The translations under genes and the position numbers were made by a program. The notes beneath the pieces are model-generated. The model ran no database searches, had not been told where the DNA came from, and saw nothing but the letters and a program-made list of their open reading frames with translations. DNA of 28,478 bases from a virus, in the IMG/VR virus record IMGVR_UViG_3300021425_000131, positions 1 through 28,478 of that record; one strand, 5' to 3'. Positions 17,725 through 23,674 of this stretch are shown here, piece by piece (positions within the stretch are counted from its first letter, which is position 1; each line of letters begins with the position of its first letter).

Positions 17725-18109
17725 GCTGATTGGCCCAATCTCTACCCTGCTTGATAAAATTATCCCCGATGCGGATGAGCGTAGTCGGTTAGCCCATGAG
17801 ATCGCAACACTAGCGGAGCGGCAGGCCCATGAGATTGCCAAGGCTCAAATTGCTGTCAATCGAGAAGAGGCTACAAGCCATTCGATTTTCGTTGCTGGAT
17901 GGCGTCCGGCTACTGGATGGATTTGTGCTATTGGCCTTGCGACTAACTACCTGTTTGTTCCTATTTGCAATTTTATACTTACTCTCACTGAGTCCCCTAT
18001 CACCGTTCCACCACTAGACCTGAGTGAGATGATGCCCGTGCTGCTTGGAATGCTCGGGCTTGGCGGTTTGCGTACCTACGAGAAGACAAAGAACGTGGCG
18101 CGCAAATGA
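17714..18109 (+). CDS. Holin, three-TM (GTA-holin-like) family
   Basis: 131 residues. An amphipathic N-terminal part (LIGPISTLLDKIIPDADE) and a charged helix with repeated AHEIA are followed by the block SIFVAGWRPATGWICAIGLA, characteristic of 3-TM phage holins. The hydrophobic segments are at about 68-92 and 108-122 (MMPVLLGMLGLGGLRTYEK ending). It would make the inner-membrane hole releasing the endopeptidase encoded next. Overlaps: 11 bases with the upstream coiled-coil gene and ATGA with the endolysin (18106). Confidence 0.85.
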   Translation: MLDKLIGPISTLLDKIIPDADERSRLAHEIATLAERQAHEIAKAQIAVNREEATSHSIFVAGWRPATGWICAIGLATNYLFVPICNFILTLTESPITVPPLDLSEMMPVLLGMLGLGGLRTYEKTKNVARK

Positions 18110-18462
18110 GCTTCAAATATTTCAGACTCGAAGAGTTCAACTGTACGCATACGAACCTCAACTCCATGGACCTGGCGTTCATCCATCGGCTCGATGAGCT
18201 GCGCGAGCGTGTTGGCTTCCCCATGATTGTGACCAGCGGGTACAGGGATGCAACCCATCCTGCCGAAGCGCGCAAAGCTGAACCAGGTACAGGCACACAT
18301 TGCCAGGGCATAGCTGCAGACATCGCAGTGTCCAATGGGTTCGAGCGTATGAACCTGGTGCATGAAGCACTCAAGATGTCGTTCGGCGGCATCGGGGTTT
18401 CCAAGTCATTTATCCATATTGATGACCGCAAGACTACTCCGGTCATGTGGACGTACTCTTAA
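18106..18462 (+). CDS. Endolysin: M15-family peptidoglycan peptidase
   Basis: 118 residues, the usual size for single-domain M15 phage endolysins. Zinc ligands and catalytic residues are visible: SGYRD (44-48), the H-x6-D motif THCQGIAADI (His65, Asp72) and FIHID (His104, Asp106). It should cleave the D-Ala-containing peptide of peptidoglycan. No signal peptide is present, so export depends on the holin just upstream, with which it shares ATGA. It is the last gene of the rightward late block; a promoter for the next operon begins 19 bases after its stop. I see no terminator between them. Confidence 0.9.
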   Translation: MSFKYFRLEEFNCTHTNLNSMDLAFIHRLDELRERVGFPMIVTSGYRDATHPAEARKAEPGTGTHCQGIAADIAVSNGFERMNLVHEALKMSFGGIGVSKSFIHIDDRKTTPVMWTYS

Positions 18463-18480
18463 AATAACTAACGAAACCTG

Positions 18481-18509
18481 TTGATTCTCCCTAGCAGTTA
18501 ACGTAGACT
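18481..18509 (+). promoter_or_regulatory. Sigma70-type promoter of the recombination/regulator operon
   Basis: TTGATT (18481-18486) and TAGACT (18504-18509) are separated by exactly 17 bases, each 4 of 6 to consensus. It lies in the only gap (18463-18553) between endolysin and the next operon. An 11-bp palindrome (18508-18518) overlaps the expected start site. Prediction only. Confidence 0.5.
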
Positions 18510-18518
18510 GTTTAACAG
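18508..18518. promoter_or_regulatory. Palindromic operator candidate
   Basis: Perfect inverted repeat CTGTT-T-AACAG placed just downstream of the putative -10 box. The site is a plausible target for the XRE repressor encoded at 19569 in the same operon (autoregulation, inferred). A related GTTAAC half-site lies at 18497-18502. Confidence 0.4.
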
Positions 18519-18536
18519 TTGGCGATAATGCCGCGC

Positions 18537-18548
18537 AACCAAGGGAGA
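18537..18548 (+). promoter_or_regulatory. 12-base leader repeat with Shine-Dalgarno, copy 1
   Basis: AACCAAGGGAGA stands 5 bases before ATG 18554. The identical 12-mer precedes two genes of the leftward operon (24084-24095 and 24369-24380, minus strand), and a shortened copy, CCAAGGGAG, lies at 20115-20123. The AGGGAGA core is a strong ribosome site; conservation of the AACC in front goes beyond that need. Confidence 0.75.
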
Positions 18549-18553
18549 GTAAT

Positions 18554-18700
18554 ATGAGTAAGATCGGATCTTACGTTTTAGATCAGCAAATCGCTGAAGA
18601 CGAGAAGTCTATTCCTCAAATCATGAAAGACATGGACGACCAGGTGACTGACCTGTTCGCTGCATGGGAGCGATTCTTGGAGGAAGCAGACGATGAGTGA
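18554..18700 (+). CDS. 48-aa acidic microprotein, first gene of the recombination operon
   Basis: ATG 18554 to TGA 18700, with the strong leader AACCAAGGGAGA upstream. The product is short and acidic, with an IAEDEKSIPQIMKDMDDQ helix and a WERFLEEADDE C-terminus, likely wholly helical. It overlaps the next gene by 8 bases. No family is recognised. Being the first gene after the promoter with a strong ribosome site suggests high early expression, as for small host-takeover or DNA-metabolism factors (inference). Confidence 0.7.
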   Translation: MSKIGSYVLDQQIAEDEKSIPQIMKDMDDQVTDLFAAWERFLEEADDE

Positions 18701-19316
18701 TATTCCACAGCCCGTCATTGACGTACTGAAAGAGATTGGCGAGACAGCAAAGACATCCACATGGGATTGCCATGGTACTCGCGTGATCCTGCACAAGGCG
18801 CTTGAAAAGATTGCAGCGCACAAGGGCATTGAGTTCGAGTTGCCTGTTCACTTAGTTACCGATCCAGCTAACAAACAGGTAGCTATTCAAGTCATTGGCT
18901 CTATGCAAGACGCGCAAGGTAAGTTTAGAGCAGAATGGTCAATTGGTGAAGTCTCACCGGCCAACTGCAAGAACGCCTACCCGTTTGCTATGGCAGAGAA
19001 GCGCGCCAAAGACCGCGTGATCCTAAAGCTGGCTGGCTTGCATGGATACGTATACTCAGAGGATGAGGCTGAAGACTTCAAAGATTCACCTCATGCCGAG
19101 CTGCTCGCGTATAACGAAGCAGTGCGCGAAAACATCGACTTTGTATTCCAGGTCAAAGAGGCAGTAGCCAATGAGGAATGGGATATGTTGCGAGCGATCA
19201 TCGAGGAAACACCAAACGATGTGAAGCTTGCACTCAATCGTGCCCCCAGTAAGGGCGGCATATTCACCACGCACGAAGTTAAGTGCATGAAGCAAAACCC
19301 AAAGGGAGATAATTAA
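18693..19316 (+). CDS. Probable single-strand annealing recombinase (ERF/Rad52-type), uncertain
   Basis: 207 residues. The middle part alternates strands and helices (ILHKALEKIAAHKGIEFELP, then VAIQVIGSM) and has the stretch YPFAMAEKRAKDRVILKLAG followed by YSEDEAEDF. A conserved A.aekrA.DR.ilkL.G motif followed by an acidic loop is typical of phage annealing proteins of the ERF/Rad52 type. The downstream gene ends in an SSB-type tail, which supports a recombination pair. The C-terminal 60 residues look like a separate helical domain. Enzyme identity is inferred; no ATPase motif is present, as expected for annealing proteins. Confidence 0.55.
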   Translation: MSDIPQPVIDVLKEIGETAKTSTWDCHGTRVILHKALEKIAAHKGIEFELPVHLVTDPANKQVAIQVIGSMQDAQGKFRAEWSIGEVSPANCKNAYPFAMAEKRAKDRVILKLAGLHGYVYSEDEAEDFKDSPHAELLAYNEAVRENIDFVFQVKEAVANEEWDMLRAIIEETPNDVKLALNRAPSKGGIFTTHEVKCMKQNPKGDN

Positions 19317-19585
19317 TGCAATACGATAACAGCAGCCGTGGCGTTCTATTTAAGAATGACCGCAAGGAAAAGGAAACGCACCCTGACTACAAGGGCAGCT
19401 ACACCGACGCCAATGGCGCGGAGTTTTGGCTATCAGCTTGGATAAAGAAAGACAAGAACGGTAACGCGTTTATGTCTCTTAGCACCACGGCAAAAGACGA
19501 GGCGCATAACAAGGGCATGCAGCAAGCTCGCCAGGCTATGGCACCGCAACCACAGGAGCCATTCTCGGATGACATCCCGTTTTAA
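19316..19585 (+). CDS. SSB-like single-stranded-DNA-binding protein
   Basis: 89 residues. The N-terminal two thirds is a compact beta domain (GVLFKNDRK, then EFWLSAWIKKD and NAFMSLSTTAKD), compatible with a short OB-like fold. The C-terminus is a flexible glutamine/proline-rich stretch ending SDDIPF, the acidic-hydrophobic tail by which SSBs recruit partner proteins. The ribosome site AAAGGGAGA lies before ATG 19316, which overlaps the previous stop. Size is about half that of standard SSB. Role: coats ssDNA for the annealing protein and replication. Confidence 0.75.
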   Translation: MQYDNSSRGVLFKNDRKEKETHPDYKGSYTDANGAEFWLSAWIKKDKNGNAFMSLSTTAKDEAHNKGMQQARQAMAPQPQEPFSDDIPF

Positions 19586-19853
19586 ACCAGGACGCGCCAT
19601 ACAAGTGGCGCAAACCCTTCTCGATATCGACAACCGCACCCTGGCTAAACAGTTGGGGTGTCACGAGATGACAGTGTGTCGGATGCGCGGAGCTGATGAC
19701 ATCAAGGTAAACAAGCTTGCAGAAGTGGCCGATGCATTTGGCATGTCACTGATGGAGCTGCTTAAGTTAGGAGACGACAATGAGTCAGAAAGATCGAGTG
19801 TTGCAGTATCTCAAACAAGGCAAGGTGCTCACCAGGTTGAACGCCTGGGATGA
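19569..19853 (+). CDS. XRE-type helix-turn-helix regulator
   Basis: 94 residues, ATG 19569 inside the SSB-like gene with AGGAG (19555-19559) upstream. Residues about 10-65 fit the XRE/Cro fold: AIQVAQTLLDIDNRTLAKQL, recognition helix near CHEMTVCRMRGAD, then VNKLAEVADAFGMSLMELL. The last 25 residues are polar and unstructured. Their codons are shared with the first part of the next gene (74-base overlap in another frame). Likely regulates the promoter at 18481 or the structured region at 20108. Confidence 0.8.
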   Translation: MTSRFKPGRAIQVAQTLLDIDNRTLAKQLGCHEMTVCRMRGADDIKVNKLAEVADAFGMSLMELLKLGDDNESERSSVAVSQTRQGAHQVERLG

Positions 19854-19998
19854 GCTTGGCGTTATCGAAGCCCCGGCTCGTATCTCAGAGTTGCGGTACG
19901 AAGGCCACACAATACTAACAACCATGAAGCCGGTTCTGAATCGCTATGGCGAATCGGTACGGATTGCAGAGTGGTTTATCAAAAGGGAGCAAGCATAA
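19780..19998 (+). CDS. Small winged-helix protein (HTH_39-like)
   Basis: 72 residues, with a strong ribosome site AGGAG (about 8 bases upstream of ATG 19780). It has the phage winged-helix pattern RVLQYLKQGKVLTRLNAWDE, APARISELRYEGHTI and a C-terminal wing AEWFIKREQA. This family commonly sits in early phage operons. Its first 74 bases are embedded in the end of the XRE gene. Its stop overlaps the start of the next gene (TAATG at 19996-20000). Confidence 0.8.
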   Translation: MSQKDRVLQYLKQGKVLTRLNAWDELGVIEAPARISELRYEGHTILTTMKPVLNRYGESVRIAEWFIKREQA

Positions 19999-20081
19999 TG
20001 CAGTGCCCTTGTGGAGGCGAGACTAGACCATCTGGCGATTACATAAAATGTAATGGCTGTGGTCGTATTTATAAGAGATAA
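19998..20081 (+). CDS. 27-aa zinc-ribbon microprotein
   Basis: ATG 19998 overlaps the preceding stop, and AAAGGGAG lies about 9 bases upstream. The product is only 27 residues: MQCPCGG (C-x-C) followed after 13 residues by CNGCG (C-x2-C) and a basic end. Four cysteines in this spacing match a minimal zinc ribbon. It is the last gene before a terminator, with no other reading frame covering the segment. Coding status rests on the tight coupling, the ribosome site and the four Cys; function unknown. Confidence 0.65.
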   Translation: MQCPCGGETRPSGDYIKCNGCGRIYKR

Positions 20082-20085
20082 AAAA

Positions 20086-20107
20086 AGCCCGGCTTTTACA
20101 CCGGGCT
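20086..20107. terminator. Bidirectional-looking terminator after the zinc-ribbon gene
   Basis: Stem AGCCCGG (20086-20092) and CCGGGCT (20101-20107), 7 bp, loop CTTTTACA. Six A bases precede it, so a U-tract follows the stem only on the minus strand; on the plus strand the following bases are AGGTTG. It sits 5 bases after the operon's last stop, so rightward termination is plausible but weaker. Confidence 0.7.
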
Positions 20108-20410
20108 AGGTTGTCCAAGGGAGTGGACGGTGGTATCTTCAAGGGGTCAAATCGTGAAGATGAATGTAGTATACACCTCTATAACATTTATTGTTATGCA
20201 TTCATCCTCATTTTGTCAGAGATTACTGGGCGTTAGGCCAGGGAATATGAAAACCCTGGAGACGGAGTTGACCCTCTCTATGATGCGCCCCGCTGGTCGA
20301 GAGCAGATCAAGCGGATAGATGTCAAGATTCGATACAGTAATCATAGCTCGCCATTATTAACTTCATTTCATTGTTGTCCGACAGGACATCAAAAGGGAA
20401 AGTGTGGATT
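20108..20410 (+). other. Structured intergenic region between early operons
   Basis: About 300 bases without a well-supported gene but with several stem-loops: GTCCA/TGGAC (20113-20117 with 20124-20128) holding AGGGAG in its loop; ATCTTCA/TGAAGAT (20135-20141 with 20155-20161) with AGGGG in its loop; ATAACA/TGTTAT (20181-20186 with 20192-20197), a possible operator; CCAGGG/CCCTGG (20238-20243 with 20254-20259); and TGTCC/GGACA near 20376-20389. The middle (20168-20215) is AT-rich. Candidates: untranslated leader, small RNA, operator or origin. No consensus promoter with correct spacing was found. Confidence 0.45.
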
Positions 20411-20423
20411 ATGTTTAAGTTAA
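20130..20423 (+). CDS. Doubtful 97-aa reading frame within the structured region
   Basis: A GTG at 20130 stands 6 bases after AGGGAG of the CCAAGGGAG leader copy, and the frame stays open until 20423, overlapping the next gene by 13 bases in a way typical of coupled genes. The product, however, is rich in serine and cysteine, shows no recognised motif or domain pattern, and is crossed by several inverted repeats. I keep it as a possible gene because of the leader spacing; a noncoding leader is equally likely. Confidence 0.25.
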   Translation: MVSSRGQIVKMNVVYTSITFIVMHSSSFCQRLLGVRPGNMKTLETELTLSMMRPAGREQIKRIDVKIRYSNHSSPLLTSFHCCPTGHQKGKCGLCLS

Positions 20424-20782
20424 AAACGAAAGCCGGGAACGATTGGGAACCATCGGAACCAAAGATCGATACGTGGAAAGAAACATTTCCTAACTGCGAT
20501 GTGGAAGCGGAGCTGCGCAAGATGGCGTTGTGGTTAGAGGATAACCCTGCCCGCAGGAAGACCGCCAAAGGATTACCAAGATTCTGCTCGAGCTGGCTAA
20601 CCAGGGCGAACGAAATGGGCGGCTCACCTCAGCTGACTGTAAACATGAAGCGCGCATTGCGGGAATGGTCTGCGCTGGATCACCTTACGCATGACTTCTT
20701 AAACTCAGAAGCCTATCGGCAGATGGCGCTGCGCAAGTACGGGCAGTACGTGACGTTCGATGGTGAAAGGGTTGAGGCATGA
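20411..20782 (+). CDS. Replication-initiator C-terminal-domain-like protein
   Basis: 123 residues from ATG 20411, with AAGGGAA (20394-20400) about 10 bases upstream; a longer in-frame version from 20372 is not preferred. The core IDTWKETFPNCDVEAELRKM followed by ALWLEDNPARRKTAKGLPRF and CSSWLTRA is the pattern found at the end of phage replication proteins (O/DnaD-like loaders): an EL.KM..WL..NP..R.T..G...F...WL motif. Only this module is present, without the usual N-terminal winged helix. It may recruit the host helicase to phage DNA. It is linked to the next gene by ATGA at 20779. Confidence 0.6.
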   Translation: MFKLKTKAGNDWEPSEPKIDTWKETFPNCDVEAELRKMALWLEDNPARRKTAKGLPRFCSSWLTRANEMGGSPQLTVNMKRALREWSALDHLTHDFLNSEAYRQMALRKYGQYVTFDGERVEA

Positions 20783-21075
20783 CATACTTTTATTACGATA
20801 GAATTGAAGTGCGTTATAAGTTTGATAAGGGAAGCAAGCATAAAGGCAAATGGGTAATGATCGGTGTTCGCCCTGATCGCGCTCATGAGAACCTTACGCC
20901 TCCAAGGTCTGAAAACTGGCATGGTGAATTCATGCGCGATGAAGCTTTTCAATACATTTTTCACCGGTCACATTTTGGTGAACCTGCATACACTAGAAGA
21001 GCGCGCATTGTGGTTTGGTTTACTAAAGAGGGAAAATTTTTTGGTGTGCGCGGAAACGAGGTAGATCCAGAATGA
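20779..21075 (+). CDS. Hypothetical 98-aa protein
   Basis: 98 residues, coupled to both neighbours by four-base overlaps (20779 and 21072). Aromatic- and basic-rich, with an N-terminal sheet (TYFYYDRIEVRYKFD), a central GKWVMIGVRPD and a second sheet RRARIVVWFTKEGKFFGVRG. No cysteine clusters, helix-turn-helix or catalytic motif. Not recognised. Its place between a replication-type protein and a NinB-like-position protein suggests early DNA metabolism. Confidence 0.7.
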   Translation: MTYFYYDRIEVRYKFDKGSKHKGKWVMIGVRPDRAHENLTPPRSENWHGEFMRDEAFQYIFHRSHFGEPAYTRRARIVVWFTKEGKFFGVRGNEVDPE

Positions 21076-21464
21076 GTCATCGGTGGACAGTCAAAACAAA
21101 ATTCCAAGCTGAAGAGCTGTGCAAGTTCATCATGGAGCACTGCGAAGATGGCAAGACCTACGAGATCCATGAGCCTACGTTGACCGGCCAACAGATCAAA
21201 GCTGTGCATGCCTACTGCGACCATGTAGCCAGGGATATGAACGCTACGGGTATCGACATGCAGCATGTGTTAAGCGGTGCTAAACTATCGATACCACCAA
21301 CAGGTAAGATGCTATATCACATAATGTGGAAGCCAATCCAAACCGCCATGCTACAAAAGGCAGAGTTACCTTCAGTCGGTAAGTATGAAGTAGATCAGAT
21401 ATATCAAGTCATGGCGCGTCACCTGGTTGAAGCTCACGATATTAATGTGAGGTTTGGCCGATAG
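21072..21464 (+). CDS. Conserved early phage protein, NinB-like position
   Basis: 130 residues. The central pattern TGQQIKAVHAYCDHVARDMN, then GIDMQHVLS and ending MWKPIQTAMLQKAELPSVG with YQVMARHLVEAHDI, fits a widespread phage family in which a Q..A.H.YC..la..lN..G.dm..vL segment is followed by a W.PIQ.AM box. These proteins occupy the place of NinB-type recombination factors in several phages, but I cannot assign an activity. It follows the 98-aa gene through ATGA. The next gene begins 13 bases after its stop. Confidence 0.65.
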   Translation: MSHRWTVKTKFQAEELCKFIMEHCEDGKTYEIHEPTLTGQQIKAVHAYCDHVARDMNATGIDMQHVLSGAKLSIPPTGKMLYHIMWKPIQTAMLQKAELPSVGKYEVDQIYQVMARHLVEAHDINVRFGR

Positions 21465-21477
21465 TTCTGGGGGAACT

Positions 21478-22629
21478 ATGGACCTGCTAGATTTTTGCAA
21501 CACTGAACGACAACGACAAATCGTAGAGCTACACGAGCAAGGTCTTGGCTACACTAAGATCGGCGAGCAAGTGGGATGCTCTCGCTATGCTGTCCGCGAC
21601 AGTCTTCAATCCGTAAAAGCTAGAGCTGCCACGCAAGGCTGGTCTCCACAGCATGACATGGTTCATACAGTCCCTGTTGGATTCAACGTCAAAGGTGTCT
21701 CGACCTACTATTCGGAGGACGGAAAACCTGTAGGCCAGTGGGTGAAATCTGTCGCTGACAAAGAAGTTCAATTCCAAATGATGATCGAGCGGATTGAGTT
21801 GGCGTGTGAAGGTATTACGCCGTGGAAGCCAGTCGAGAAGCCACAAGCCATAGATGATGATCTCCTCTCCCTCTTGGTGATTACGGACTTTCATCTGGGT
21901 AGCTACTGCTGGGGGCAGGAGACAAGCGAGGACTATGACACCAACATGGCTCGCGATTTATTCCTCTCTAGCATCAAAGAGATGATCGACAGCACTCCCA
22001 AAAGCAAGGTCGGCTTGCTGTGTAACCTCGGTGATTTTTTGCACTGGGACGGCCTGGACCAATTGACTCCGAGCGGAAAAAATTTGCTCGAAGGCGACTC
22101 AAGATACTCGCGCATTGTAGACATAGCCATGACGGTTATGAATGAAGCTGTTCGCATGATGCTGGAGAAATACGAGAAGGTTGTCTTTGTTTGCGCTGAA
22201 GGCAATCACGATATTGCCGGCTCTATTTGGTTGCGGAAGTTCATCAGAAAACTATATGCAAACGAGCCACGACTGGAGGTCATTGATAACGATTTTCCTT
22301 ACTACGCTTATCGGCATGGCGAAATCATGCTTTGCTTCCATCATGGTCACAAAGTAAAGATGGATCGGCTGCCCAAAGTGTTCTCAAGCGAGCCGCGCTT
22401 TAGAGAGGACTGGGGTAAGTCTAAGGTAGCCTATATCCATTCCGGCCATTATCACTCTGAGAGGGTTCTGGAGGACGCTGGAGCCATTATAGAGCAACAC
22501 CCTACCCTAGCCTCAAGGGACTCGTATGCGACCCGTCTGGGCCTTATGTCACAGCGTGGCGCTAAGGTGATTACCTATGACTCTACCGATGGCGAGGTTG
22601 CCCGCATAACTGTGAGGCCGAAAGCGTGA
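21478..22629 (+). CDS. HTH plus metallophosphoesterase protein
   Basis: 383 residues from ATG 21478 (GGGGGA just upstream; an in-frame TTG at 21454 is the alternative). Residues about 8-50 form a helix-turn-helix (LGYTKIGEQVGCSRYAVRDS). From 130 on lies a calcineurin-like phosphoesterase with all metal motifs: DFHLG (Asp137, His139), GDFLHWDG (Asp186), GNHD (242-245), HHGH (288-291) and GHYH (323-326). A dinuclear-metal nuclease or phosphatase acting on phage or host DNA is likely; the HTH would place it on DNA. Similar fusions occur in early regions of other podoviruses. The stop overlaps the next start (GTGA). Confidence 0.88.
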   Translation: MDLLDFCNTERQRQIVELHEQGLGYTKIGEQVGCSRYAVRDSLQSVKARAATQGWSPQHDMVHTVPVGFNVKGVSTYYSEDGKPVGQWVKSVADKEVQFQMMIERIELACEGITPWKPVEKPQAIDDDLLSLLVITDFHLGSYCWGQETSEDYDTNMARDLFLSSIKEMIDSTPKSKVGLLCNLGDFLHWDGLDQLTPSGKNLLEGDSRYSRIVDIAMTVMNEAVRMMLEKYEKVVFVCAEGNHDIAGSIWLRKFIRKLYANEPRLEVIDNDFPYYAYRHGEIMLCFHHGHKVKMDRLPKVFSSEPRFREDWGKSKVAYIHSGHYHSERVLEDAGAIIEQHPTLASRDSYATRLGLMSQRGAKVITYDSTDGEVARITVRPKA

Positions 22630-22871
22630 TCCCAATTATCAGCTGTCCGCTACCGGGCGGCGGTCAAGCACTCATCAAGACACAGGATATTGGCGGCGCA
22701 ACAACCGGCAAGAACCCGAAAGAGTGTGATGTGTACGTGCTAGGCTGGGCGGCGAATGGGATCACGATCGATTTAAGCCTGGATGACTTCGCGGAGATGT
22801 GGGTATCCGCTTTATTTGATGAGGGATCAAATGACATTGAGATCGTATTTACCGCAGATGAATTGCACTGA
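22626..22871 (+). CDS. Hypothetical 81-aa protein
   Basis: 81 residues from GTG 22626, overlapping the phosphoesterase stop by four bases. It is predicted alpha/beta: ISCPLPGGGQALIKTQDIGG, DVYVLGWAANGITIDLSLDD, then an acidic end with DIEIVFTADELH. No recognised motif. Its end overlaps the zinc-ribbon gene by 14 bases, which places it firmly in the operon. Confidence 0.65.
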   Translation: MIPIISCPLPGGGQALIKTQDIGGATTGKNPKECDVYVLGWAANGITIDLSLDDFAEMWVSALFDEGSNDIEIVFTADELH

Positions 22872-23037
22872 GTGCTACAAGACTATGGTGCCGCAGTTCA
22901 AGAAAGAATATCCCCATAAGCTGGAAGGCTGGTCGTGCGATTGCGGCAACAGCGAGAAGGCTATTCTACGAGAGCGTCAATACACGAGAGAGCAAGATGG
23001 CGACGATCAACAATGGGCCAGCGGACAGGGCATTTAG
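22858..23037 (+). CDS. 59-aa zinc-ribbon protein
   Basis: ATG 22858, inside the end of the 81-aa gene; no Shine-Dalgarno is visible, so translation is probably by coupling. Upstream codons in the same frame are the shadow of the previous gene. CTEC and CDC cysteine pairs about 20 residues apart (NCTECYK ... GWSCDCGNSEK) make a zinc ribbon, followed by a charged helix. It overlaps the HNH gene by 41 bases. Likely a nucleic-acid-binding accessory to the nuclease (inference). Confidence 0.65.
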   Translation: MNCTECYKTMVPQFKKEYPHKLEGWSCDCGNSEKAILRERQYTREQDGDDQQWASGQGI

Positions 23038-23383
23038 CAAGGCTGTAAGGCTACGCGATGGTAAGTGTTTGCACTGCCACAAGGAAGGGCGGCTTGAATG
23101 CTGTCACGTGTTTGGCCGCAGAAATAAGCGGTTGCGCTGGAGCATGTCAAACGCAGTTTCCATGTGCCACTATTGCCACCGGCATATGACCGAGCAGCCA
23201 ATAATCTTTCACGAGTGGTTGAGAGAGCTGTACGGGGATGAGCGCATGGATAAGCTGCGCCTGACGAGTAATGAGATTTATAAGACTACCGAAGCGGTAA
23301 GGAAGGAAATCGCGGCGCATTACCGCGATGAAGTCAGAAAAAAAGAAGCTGATCCAGATCACGAGATTCAGAGCTGGAACTAA
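22997..23383 (+). CDS. HNH endonuclease
   Basis: 128 residues. The zinc pairs CLHC (about 24-27) and CHYC (about 57-60) enclose the HNH core: ECCHVFGR (His), LRWSMSNAVSMC (Asn) and CHYCHRHM (His). This resembles the NinG-type recombination nuclease layout. Probable role: cleavage of branched or host DNA during replication and packaging. It starts inside the zinc-ribbon gene (41-base overlap). Its last 50 bases overlap the end of the leftward sigma-like gene, so the two transcripts converge here, and no terminator separates them. Confidence 0.85.
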   Translation: MATINNGPADRAFSKAVRLRDGKCLHCHKEGRLECCHVFGRRNKRLRWSMSNAVSMCHYCHRHMTEQPIIFHEWLRELYGDERMDKLRLTSNEIYKTTEAVRKEIAAHYRDEVRKKEADPDHEIQSWN

Positions 23384-23531
23384 AATCAGCCCAGGCTTTG
23401 TAATCTTCGTTCTCAAGTAGTTTGCGCATGGCGTTTTGTTCGATCTGTCGCACACGTTGACGAGAAACTCCGAGCACCTCAGCGATCTCGGAGTATGTCA
23501 TGTGGTAATCAGGATTGGTTGCAGCTGTCAT
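23334..23531 (-). CDS. Stand-alone sigma70 region 4-like protein
   Basis: 65 residues. The segment MTYSEIAEVLGVSRQRVRQI followed by EQNAMRKLLE closely follows the sigma70 region 4.2 consensus (T..EIg..fgVtReRIRQIe..AlrKLr) that contacts the -35 element and the RNA polymerase beta flap. No region 1, 2 or 3 is present; after the domain there is only a short serine/acidic tail. Ribosome site GAGGGAGA lies just before ATG (23531-23529), which overlaps the preceding leftward gene by four bases. Likely an anti-/co-sigma or replacement of host sigma region 4 that redirects host polymerase; the phage has no visible RNA polymerase of its own. Confidence 0.82.
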   Translation of the reverse strand: MTAATNPDYHMTYSEIAEVLGVSRQRVRQIEQNAMRKLLENEDYKAWADFSSSSESRDLDQLLFF

Positions 23532-23674
23532 TGGTCTCCCTCATAGGGATCATGTGTGCCAGGATACTTCAGCAGCCAGGTGCCTTGCAGATTCTCCATG
23601 TACTTAGTGCTGACATCATGACTTTTACACCAGCGCAAAGCACTCTCCAAGCTGTTGAAAACAATCGTTGTCAT
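23528..23674 (-). CDS. 48-aa microprotein of the leftward operon
   Basis: On the minus strand ATG 23674-23672 overlaps the preceding stop (ATGA) and TGA 23530-23528 overlaps the start of the sigma-like gene (ATGA). The product has an amphipathic helix (LESALRWCKSHDVSTKYM), a strand LQGTWLLKYPGTHD and a short acidic end. No family is recognised. Overlapping stops and starts on both sides leave little doubt that it is expressed with its neighbours. Confidence 0.7.
   Translation of the reverse strand: MTTIVFNSLESALRWCKSHDVSTKYMENLQGTWLLKYPGTHDPYEGDQ

Noticed and set aside
18000-18446. 148-codon minus-strand frame opposite the endolysin
   Set aside because: The endolysin has all M15 zinc motifs on the plus strand; the antisense frame is arginine/serine-rich noise.
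23309-23350. U7 run before the sigma-like stop codon followed by a 7-bp stem (minus strand), like a frameshift signal
   Set aside because: A -1 shift adds only a few residues before a stop; the +1 frame is simply the antisense of the HNH gene, with no independent domain.
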